From: an uncultured Syntrophobacteraceae bacterium
Lineage (GTDB): Bacteria; Desulfobacterota; Syntrophobacteria; Syntrophobacterales; Syntrophobacteraceae
DNA length: 6,417 nucleotides
Reading direction: 5' to 3'
NCBI GenBank assembly: GCA_937889795.1
Contig: CALBZH010000694.1
Span: forward strand, 1 to 6,417
Positions 1 to 5,004 of this stretch are shown in pieces. The position numbers and the translations under genes were made by a program. The notes under the pieces were generated by a model. The model was not told the origin of the DNA. It saw only the letters and a list, made by a program, of their open reading frames with translations, and ran no database searches. Position 1 is the stretch's first letter; each line of letters starts with the position of its first letter.

Positions 1-166
1 CCTTTTCGATGAGATCCTGGCCCGGATCCGAGCACATGAAGAGGTAATCCTTGGAGACGACGACACCCGGGAAGGTGGCCGCGTATTCCGCCACTTCTTT
101 CACTCTGACACGATAGGCAATGTTGATCCCGCAGTGGCAGATGTAAAAGCCGATTCGCTCAGACAT
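1..166 (-). CDS. hdrA: HdrA-like heterodisulfide reductase flavoprotein subunit, N-terminal 55 codons (runs off the window)
   Basis: Only the N-terminus is present; the gene continues past the left edge. Translation from the ATG at 166-164 gives an HdrA amino-terminal domain: the ICHCGIN motif with C10 and C12, then the conserved MCSDPGQ segment with C45. In known HdrA proteins this domain carries an Fe-S cluster and precedes the FAD-binding thioredoxin-reductase-like core, the site of electron transfer or bifurcation in soluble Hdr complexes. The start is supported by a strong AGGAGG six bases upstream. The ATG lies inside the 3' end of the upstream membrane Hdr fusion gene (8-nt overlap), so the two are very probably co-transcribed and translationally coupled. 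The FAD domain and further ferredoxin motifs lie outside the window, so the subtype (plain HdrA or a longer fusion) cannot be decided. A QmoA or QmoB identity is less likely because the CHCGxN/MCSDPG pair is typical of HdrA proper. Confidence 0.88.
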   Translation of the reverse strand, partial: MSERIGFYICHCGINIAYRVRVKEVAEYAATFPGVVVSKDYLFMCSDPGQDLIEK

Positions 167-2486
167 TACGGTCCTCCTGAAAAGATCTCGTCGATTGGCT
201 TTCGGTCTTGCCCGACGTGTCAGACAAGTCAACCGATTGTAATAGCAGCTCCGATACCTCGTGAACACGGATCTTGCTGCCAACCCCGAGCCTGGCGATG
301 GACTCGTTGAGCGTTCGGATGCAGTATGGGCACGCCGTAGCGATAACGGTCGCACCGGTCGAGAGGGCTTCCCGGATCCGGACCTCACCGAGACTTTCCT
401 TCCCGTTGCCGCTCTTCCACGGTCCCCCGCTTCCACCCCCGCAGCAAAAGCTCCGCTCCCGGCTATTCTGCATTTCAATCAGCGTGACCCCCGGGATGGA
501 TTCAAGAACCCGTCGGGGTGGTTCGTAAATGGAGGAATGCCTCCCGAGATAGCAGGGGTCGTGGTACGTCACCGTGAGATCGAGCGCGTTGGCGGGCTTG
601 ATTCTCCCCTCGCGAATGAGCACATCGAGGAGCTCGGTCGCATGGACCTGGGTAATGTCCTTCAGGCCGTCGTAGTGCTTGCTGAAGGCATTCAGACAAT
701 GCGGCGAGAGTGTGAGAATCTTGGAAACACCCGCGTTCAGGAACATTTCGGTGTTTTTCCGGGTGAGATCGGCCGTCGCCTGCGAAGCCCCGATCTTGTC
801 GACCACGTCCCCGCAGCAGGACTCCTGCGTCCCGAGAGATCCGTAGGCAGCACCAGCGTGATCGAGCAACCGCACGAGGGCCAGGCCCGCCCTTTGCGGC
901 CCCTTGCCGGCGCTCGTGTCGAATGCCGTGGTGCAGCACGTGAACAGGCAGTACTCGTGCTCTTCCTTCTTAAAGGCTGGCAGCGAGCCTCCCTTGGCCC
1001 ATTGCAGGCGGTCCTGCGCTCTTCCTTCCCACGGGGTGCCGTTTTGTTTCAGATTCGCGACCGGCGCCTCAAAGGATTTGGGCATCAATCCGGCATCGAC
1101 AACCTGGCGACGGACCGATTTCACGAGATCGACGATCTCGATCCCGCGGGGACACTGCTCCACGCAGCTGTTGCACGCAGCGCACGTCCAGGAAGCCTGG
1201 TCGACGGAGACGTCCGAGCCTTTGTCCAGTCCGATGTCACGAAGAATTTTCCGGGGACTGTAGCTCGTGACCTCACCCCAGGGACAAGCCCCGGTGCACG
1301 CACCGCACTGCATGCAGCTCTGGAAGGTTTCGCCGATGTCTTTCTGGATCACGGCCAGAGCGGCCTTCGAACGCTGCAGGGCCTTTTCCTTGAGCGTCGT
1401 CAGAAAGATCGCCAAAGGCCTGTAGAAAAGGTGCGACCACTTTCCGAAGGGCACCTCGATCACCAGCATCGGCACGGCAATCGCCAGGTGAATGACGTAC
1501 ATGACATAGGTGGTCACCGGCCACCCGAGAAGCCGAACGATGTGCATGAGGATGCCGGTCAAGGAGGTGAGGAAGAGGAGACTCAGAAAGAGCCAGTCGG
1601 ACATGTGCGAAAACCGGTGGATGCGCTCCTTCTTCTCGAGGCGACTGCGGAACATCTCCACGGTCATGAACAGCAGAACACCCGTCGCGTAGTAACCGAA
1701 AATACTCGAAAAATGCCAGCTGGAGTCATCCACCTGGAACCAACGGATGAAGACGATGATCAGGGTCATCATCGTTAAATAACCGGAAACCAGGATCAGG
1801 TGCTTCAACCATCGGCTCCGGTCCTCACCGCATTTCCGCCAGCGCTGTTGCGTGAGGAAGTGCACCACAAAGGTCTTGGCTTCCGTGACCCAGAGCGACA
1901 GCGGTACGCGGGTTCCATTAAGAATCAGCCGGGCCATCCTGAAGGCGTTGGAGAGCAGAAAGGTCGACAGGATTGCAGCCATCACCAGATCGCCGATCTC
2001 GATCCACATGACGGGCGCGAACGTATTCACGGCAACACGGTCGGTGACAATGGGACCGTGAAAGAAGACGAAGAGAAGCACCACGATCAGCGCCACCGTG
2101 CCCAACGCGCCGAATTCCCACGCTTCGGAGAGGTAGAAACGCTTCGCGAGCCCCGTCCAGTCGTATTGGGTGGTCAGCCAGCGGCGCGTCGCCATCATCG
2201 TCTCGGAAGGCTCGGCTCCCCGGGGGCAGTCGATGTTGCAGTCGCCGCAATAGTAACAAAGCCACGGTTCGGGTGATTCCAGAAGCTTGTCTTTCAAGCC
2301 GAGCTGCAGATAGCGATAAATCTTTCGAGGAAACGTGTTTTCCTGACCAGACAAAGGACATGCAGCGGCACAGTTGCCACACTGCATGCAGATTTCCATA
2401 TCCCTGGCCCCAAGCCTTGCGACCTCATTGTAGAGATCCGGGTAAACACCGTTGTTCTTCACGATCTTCCCCTTGAGCGTCGACAT
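159..2486 (-). CDS. Membrane-bound Hdr-type Fe-S oxidoreductase, HdrC-HdrE-HdrD-like (QmoC-like plus CCG domain) fusion
   Basis: This 775-residue protein probably moves electrons between the quinone pool and a cytoplasmic Hdr partner. Domains in order: a dicluster ferredoxin (C33, C36, C39, C43 and C77, C80, C83, C87, each followed by Pro); six hydrophobic segments at about 125-143, 160-182, 228-249, 260-279, 296-317 and 325-346, with His residues near or within them (H229, H294, H315, H333) that could bind heme b as in the NarI/HdrE/QmoC family; a second dicluster ferredoxin (C391, C394, C397, C401 and C435, C438, C441, C445); then two HdrB-type CCG motifs. The second CCG motif is complete (C645, C681-C682, C719, C722). 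The first has C517/C518, C557-C558 and C597, but Ser at 594 where a Cys is usual. The first 370 residues match the layout of QmoC, the rest that of HdrD. ETF:menaquinone oxidoreductases of the DUF224 type look similar but usually lack the first ferredoxin. It overlaps hdrA by 8 nt and so is its likely partner. No clear Shine-Dalgarno precedes the ATG; a GTG at 2462-2460 is an alternative start. Physiological partners are inferred. Confidence 0.88.
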   Translation of the reverse strand: MSTLKGKIVKNNGVYPDLYNEVARLGARDMEICMQCGNCAAACPLSGQENTFPRKIYRYLQLGLKDKLLESPEPWLCYYCGDCNIDCPRGAEPSETMMATRRWLTTQYDWTGLAKRFYLSEAWEFGALGTVALIVVLLFVFFHGPIVTDRVAVNTFAPVMWIEIGDLVMAAILSTFLLSNAFRMARLILNGTRVPLSLWVTEAKTFVVHFLTQQRWRKCGEDRSRWLKHLILVSGYLTMMTLIIVFIRWFQVDDSSWHFSSIFGYYATGVLLFMTVEMFRSRLEKKERIHRFSHMSDWLFLSLLFLTSLTGILMHIVRLLGWPVTTYVMYVIHLAIAVPMLVIEVPFGKWSHLFYRPLAIFLTTLKEKALQRSKAALAVIQKDIGETFQSCMQCGACTGACPWGEVTSYSPRKILRDIGLDKGSDVSVDQASWTCAACNSCVEQCPRGIEIVDLVKSVRRQVVDAGLMPKSFEAPVANLKQNGTPWEGRAQDRLQWAKGGSLPAFKKEEHEYCLFTCCTTAFDTSAGKGPQRAGLALVRLLDHAGAAYGSLGTQESCCGDVVDKIGASQATADLTRKNTEMFLNAGVSKILTLSPHCLNAFSKHYDGLKDITQVHATELLDVLIREGRIKPANALDLTVTYHDPCYLGRHSSIYEPPRRVLESIPGVTLIEMQNSRERSFCCGGGSGGPWKSGNGKESLGEVRIREALSTGATVIATACPYCIRTLNESIARLGVGSKIRVHEVSELLLQSVDLSDTSGKTESQSTRSFQEDRNV
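173..178 (-). promoter_or_regulatory. Ribosome binding site of hdrA
   Basis: On the minus strand this reads AGGAGG, a full match to the Shine-Dalgarno core, six bases before the hdrA ATG. It sits within the last codons of the upstream fusion gene, so hdrA can be translated well even though the genes overlap. Confidence 0.85.
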
Positions 2487-2690
2487 GAAAGGGATGGAAA
2501 ATCGCTATCCATACCTTGTTCAACTATCGATTAGCAACAGATCAATCCGCAATTAACCTATTTCAAGCAATATTGATATCTATTCAAAAACGACCAACTC
2601 GATGCTATCTTAAATCAGGTAGAAGATACGACGCAGGAAATCTACATCTCCAGGCTCTCTTGGCCTTATCGTTACTTACTTCTACCAATA
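2487..2690. other. AT-rich gene-free stretch upstream of the Hdr fusion gene
   Basis: This is the proximal upstream region of the minus-strand Hdr operon and must hold some of its control signals. It is visibly richer in A and T than the flanking genes, especially 2515-2620. I see no convincing -35/-10 pair on the minus strand: a TTGAAT at about 2580-2585 followed 16 nt later by TGAAAT is the best, and it is weak. I see no sigma-54 -24/-12 element pointing to the fusion gene. Short open frames here resemble nothing known to me. Confidence 0.5.
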
Positions 2691-2796
2691 GACCGCTTTG
2701 CAACAACCACGCTGGGGTGGAAGCAGTCCTTGGTGGCCGCCTTGCTCATTGAATCAACAAGCATGCCAGGAAGATTATCTCCACGGCAAAGCGGTC
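2691..2796. repeat. 11-bp perfect inverted repeat (arms 2691-2701 and 2786-2796)
   Basis: The left arm reads GACCGCTTTGC and the right arm GCAAAGCGGTC, an exact reverse complement, separated by 84 nt. Neither arm extends, and there is no obvious target-site duplication on the outside, so this is not a clear mobile element. It could be a pair of half-sites or operators for a dimeric regulator, or the base of a long RNA stem. A sigma-54-like sequence lies between the arms. Confidence 0.6.
2731..2746 (+). promoter_or_regulatory. Weak sigma-54-like promoter candidate
   Basis: The sequence has GG at 2732-2733 and GC at 2744-2745, the exact spacing of a -24/-12 sigma-54 promoter. The -12 box (TTGCT) is perfect, but the -24 box (TGGTGG) matches only the first three bases of TGGCAC. 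Transcription would start near 2757 and run rightward into the possible small reading frame at 2827. Such a site may arise by chance; it is listed because the neighbouring regulator is a sigma-54 activator. Confidence 0.2.
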
Positions 2797-2826
2797 CCTT
2801 TTCAATTACTAAACAGAGGAGAACCG

Positions 2827-2949
2827 TTGCCGGAAAACAATCCCGGGAGCCATCTCAGACCACCTGAGGAAAAATTGAACAGCAGATTGATGAGGTTTTA
2901 CTCAGAGCAGCGAGGGGGAGCGATCGAATCAGGTGCCTTAATTGCATGA
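2827..2949 (+). CDS. Possible small ORF, 40 residues, unknown function
   Basis: I do not recognise this protein. A TTG codon at 2827 follows an AGAGGAG at 2815-2821 with a five-base gap, about as good a ribosome binding site as any in the window, and the frame runs to a TGA at 2947-2949. The predicted peptide is hydrophilic, rich in Pro, Glu, Asn and Arg in its first half, with a short SEQRGGAIESG stretch near the end; it has no membrane segment, signal peptide or Cys motif. The frame stays open upstream to an ATG at 2698, without a comparable ribosome binding site. It could be a real small protein, a leader peptide, or chance. Codon bias gives no clear support. Confidence 0.2.
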   Translation: MPENNPGSHLRPPEEKLNSRLMRFYSEQRGGAIESGALIA

Positions 2950-3000
2950 AATTGACTTTGAAAATGCCTTCTTTTTGCAGGAAGCGCAACCACTAAACGA

Positions 3001-3194
3001 GGCTCAGCTCTGAACCGGGGCACTCCCCGACGCATTCGCACACGATGCCTCGTCGCTACGCTCGGGGGTTTCGCCCCAACGGTGATGCCCGTTTCCACAA
3101 CCACGAGGCATGGCCTGACGACAATATGGCCGCAGCGCGGACCAACGGCGGCTTGATGCCCCAAGCGGGGACAGGTGCGACACGTCGGGGCATC
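3001..3194. other. GC-rich dyad-rich intergenic block, possible structured RNA or palindromic repeat
   Basis: No gene is recognisable here, but inverted repeats are dense. An imperfect dyad lies at 3001-3016. A 5-bp hairpin CGGGG-CACT-CCCCG is at 3016-3029. A 9-bp outer stem pairs 3045-3053 with 3103-3111 (ATGCCTCGT/ACGAGGCAT), and inside it sit two abutting hairpins: GGGG/CCCC at 3065-3077 and AACGG/CCGTT at 3078-3093. An 8-bp stem pairs 3155-3162 with 3187-3194 (GATGCCCC/GGGGCATC), and the same CCCC could instead pair with GGGG at 3167-3170. GATGCC occurs three times. Minus-strand open frames cross the block but look like by-products of its high GC. It could be a non-coding RNA, a REP-like repeat or a decayed element. 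The strand is unknown. Confidence 0.4.
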
Positions 3195-3302
3195 CAAAGG
3201 ACCGGATAAAAGGCCAATCAGGATCCCCTACGGGCTGCAACGGACGTCGCAACCGGATGGTTTTGGGGAAAGTGTTGGATTTATCGACAGCCAATCCACC
3301 GA

Positions 3303-3322
3303 AGCGCCGTGATACAGGCGCT
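3303..3322. repeat. 6-bp inverted repeat AGCGCC-N8-GGCGCT upstream of the kinase gene
   Basis: The arms 3303-3308 and 3317-3322 are exact reverse complements with an 8-base spacer. There is no T-run on either side, so it is not an intrinsic terminator. Its place just before the proposed -35 box makes it a candidate binding site for a dimeric regulator, possibly the NtrC-type protein of this operon. Confidence 0.35.
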
Positions 3323-3327
3323 GATGC

Positions 3328-3356
3328 TTGCCCCAGAAGGATGTTGAAAATTTAAA
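3328..3356 (+). promoter_or_regulatory. Candidate sigma-70 promoter of the kinase-regulator operon
   Basis: TTGCCC at 3328-3333 and TTTAAA at 3351-3356 are separated by 17 bases; each box matches four of six consensus positions. Transcription would begin near 3363, giving a short leader before the proposed start codon at 3400. It is the best-placed such pair I found. Confidence 0.3.
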
Positions 3357-3358
3357 CA
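3342..3358. promoter_or_regulatory. 17-bp near-palindrome overlapping the candidate -10 box, possible operator
   Basis: The sequence TGTTGAAAATTTAAACA is symmetric at seven of eight paired positions around base 3350. It covers the proposed -10 box, where a bound repressor would block transcription. It resembles in general style the AT-rich dyads used by redox regulators such as Rex, but it has an odd length and does not match a consensus I can assert. The same stretch also forms the left arm of an 8-bp inverted repeat, ATGTTGAA (3341-3348) with TTCAACAT (3372-3379). Confidence 0.3.
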
Positions 3359-3390
3359 CCATGCTGAATAATTCAACATGCTCCACAAAT

Positions 3391-3395
3391 GAGGG
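3391..3395 (+). promoter_or_regulatory. Ribosome binding site deciding the kinase start
   Basis: GAGGG lies four bases before the ATG at 3400. It is the only fair Shine-Dalgarno match among the possible starts (TTG 3328, ATG 3361, ATG 3400, ATG 3421), which is why 3400 was chosen, though the spacing is a little short. Confidence 0.45.
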
Positions 3396-3399
3396 CGTG

Positions 3400-5004
3400 A
3401 TGAAAGGTTCGTGTGAGCCCATGAGAATCGGCATCGTTGGAGGTGGCAAGCGTTGCAAGGCCTTGCTCGAGATGCTGGACTCCAACCGGTTGCCCAGTTT
3501 CAACGTCAAGGTGATTGGGGTCGCGGATCCGAACATGGACGCCGTCGGAATCAGATACGCCCAGAGAAAAGGGATCTACACCACTCGAGATTACGAGGAC
3601 TTCCGCAGCATCGCGGGGATGGACTGCATCATCGAGCTGATGGACGCCCAGGCTCTTTCCATCATCGAGTCGTTCCACCCCGAGGCACCCGTCGCGGTCA
3701 GACAGCTGGAATCGGCCCTTTCCCGGCTCATCGGGGACATGATCCGGTTTCGCAACGAGTACCTCCTCGAGAAGCGTCAGCTCGCCATCCATGAAACGCT
3801 CGTCGACAGCATTTTCTCGAACATCCAGGATGAAGTGCTGCTGCTGCAGCCCGACTTCAGGATTCTCGACGTCAACGAGGCGTTCGAGAAATTCGTCTCG
3901 ACCCGCAAAGAGGACATCATCGGGAAGCGCTGCTACGAGGTCATCCACTGCTCTCAAAACCCCATCGAAGAAATGGGAGACCTGTGCCCCCTCGTCAAGA
4001 GTCTGGAGACCGGGGGCACCGCCCACGCGATCCGGGAGCATTTCATCCAGGACGGACACCCGATCTATTGCGAAATGACCACCATGCCCCTGAAGAACGA
4101 AAACGGGAAGGTGGAGCTCGTTCTGGCCATCATGCGTGACATCACGGAGGAGCTGGAGCGACGGGTGGAGCAGCGCACGCGGAAGCTCAAGATGAACCTC
4201 GCCCGGCTGATTCACGAGGACAAGATGATCGCTCTGGGAAAGCTCGTCTCGAGCGCGGTGCACGAAATCAACAATCCCCTTTCCGGCATCCTGGCCCTTG
4301 CCCGTCTCATGCACCAGAGACTGGACGAAGGCTCCATCGAGGAAGCCGACCTCAAGCAGTTCGGCTATTACCTGCATCTCATCGACACCGAGGCCGCACG
4401 GTGCAGCAACATCGTCAACAACCTGCTTTCCTTCTCCCGGCAGCACAAAATCGAGTACCGAGACTTTCAGCTCAACGATATTATTAATAAAATTGTATTT
4501 CTGTTTCGACACAAGGCCGAGCAGAACGTGATTCGGATCCAGACCGAGCTCGCCGAGGACCTCCCCGAGATGACGGGCGATCCCTGCCAGATCCAGCAAT
4601 GCCTGATCAATATCCTGTTCAACGCCATGGAGGCCATGCCGAACGGAGGCCGGGTGACGATTCGGACTTACTTCGACAGCGTCCACAATCTCATCTGCAC
4701 CGAATTCGAGGACACGGGTGTCGGCATCCCGCAGGAGATGATCTCGAAGATCTTTGAGCCGTTCTTCAGCACCAAGCAGGGCGAAAAGGGGGTCGGTCTG
4801 GGCCTTTCCGTCGTGTACGGCATCATCAAGGAGCACCAGGGAACGATCTACATCAAGAGCGAAGTCGACAAGGGGTCCAACTTCATCCTGCGGTTCCCGA
4901 GGGCGGAGTCACACGAGGGGGCTCGATCGAGGCTGCAGGAGGTTGCTCGGGAATGCCGCATTGAGCCGCCCGCCCTCGCGGTGGAAAAGAAAGAATCACG
5001 ATGA
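3400..5004 (+). CDS. Soluble sensor histidine kinase with N-terminal Rossmann-like domain and PAS domain
   Basis: The 534-residue protein autophosphorylates on a histidine and should pass the phosphate to the response regulator encoded next. Domains: residues 8-100 form a Rossmann-like nucleotide-binding fold, with a Gly-rich loop IVGGGKR (12-18) after the first strand and VADPN (41-45) after the second, where D43 is placed to bind the ribose of NAD, much as in Gfo/Idh/MocA oxidoreductases; a helical linker at about 105-132; a PAS domain at about 133-249 with C178, H183, C184, C196 and C224; HisKA with phospho-acceptor H288 in VHEINNP; HATPase with N box N404/N408, G1 box D438-T-G-V-G and G2 box G464-V-G-L-G-L. 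No membrane segment or signal peptide is present, so it is cytosolic and senses an internal signal. The start at 3400 has the best ribosome binding site; ATG 3421, right at the conserved domain, is also possible. The stop overlaps the next start as ATGA. A short AT-rich patch interrupts the gene near 4477-4500. NAD binding is inferred, not shown. Confidence 0.92.
   Translation: MKGSCEPMRIGIVGGGKRCKALLEMLDSNRLPSFNVKVIGVADPNMDAVGIRYAQRKGIYTTRDYEDFRSIAGMDCIIELMDAQALSIIESFHPEAPVAVRQLESALSRLIGDMIRFRNEYLLEKRQLAIHETLVDSIFSNIQDEVLLLQPDFRILDVNEAFEKFVSTRKEDIIGKRCYEVIHCSQNPIEEMGDLCPLVKSLETGGTAHAIREHFIQDGHPIYCEMTTMPLKNENGKVELVLAIMRDITEELERRVEQRTRKLKMNLARLIHEDKMIALGKLVSSAVHEINNPLSGILALARLMHQRLDEGSIEEADLKQFGYYLHLIDTEAARCSNIVNNLLSFSRQHKIEYRDFQLNDIINKIVFLFRHKAEQNVIRIQTELAEDLPEMTGDPCQIQQCLINILFNAMEAMPNGGRVTIRTYFDSVHNLICTEFEDTGVGIPQEMISKIFEPFFSTKQGEKGVGLGLSVVYGIIKEHQGTIYIKSEVDKGSNFILRFPRAESHEGARSRLQEVARECRIEPPALAVEKKESR
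4477..4500. other. AT-rich island inside the kinase gene, with 10-bp palindrome TTATTAATAA at 4481-4490
   Basis: Eight successive codons end in A or T (GAT ATT ATT AAT AAA ATT GTA TTT) in a gene whose third positions are mostly G or C. The stretch has only two G and no C, and it contains a perfect 10-bp palindrome. The encoded residues lie between HisKA and HATPase and look normal for a kinase (NDIINKIVF), so the reading frame is intact. It could mark an internal promoter, a protein-binding site or a recombination scar. Confidence 0.6.

Noticed and set aside
261..1778. Long plus-strand open frame of 505 codons opposite the Hdr fusion gene
   Set aside because: It is the antisense shadow of a GC-rich gene whose minus-strand product has complete Fe-S and CCG motifs; the plus-strand product shows no recognisable domain.
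2754..2768. Minus-strand sigma-54-like site TGGCATGCTTGTTGA aimed at the Hdr operon
   Set aside because: The -24 box is good, but the near-invariant GC of the -12 box is replaced by GA, so it is unlikely to work.
2691..2796. Reading the 11-bp inverted repeat as the ends of a MITE or insertion sequence remnant
   Set aside because: No flanking direct repeat is visible, the interior is only 84 nt, and nothing in it resembles a transposase.
3263..3278. TGGGGAAAGTGTTGGA as a sigma-54 promoter of the kinase operon
   Set aside because: The -12 element has GG instead of GC and the -24 box matches only TGG.
3004..3294. Minus-strand open frames crossing the dyad-rich intergenic block
   Set aside because: No ribosome binding site, no recognisable domain, and the frames overlap one another within the block; the inverted repeats explain the sequence better.
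3328..3399. Longer kinase starting at TTG 3328 or ATG 3361
   Set aside because: Neither has a ribosome binding site at proper spacing, and the extra residues show no domain; this stretch fits better as promoter and leader.
3373..4836. Minus-strand open frame of 487 codons opposite the kinase gene
   Set aside because: Antisense shadow; the plus-strand kinase has all catalytic boxes in frame, and the minus product is low-complexity with no known motif.
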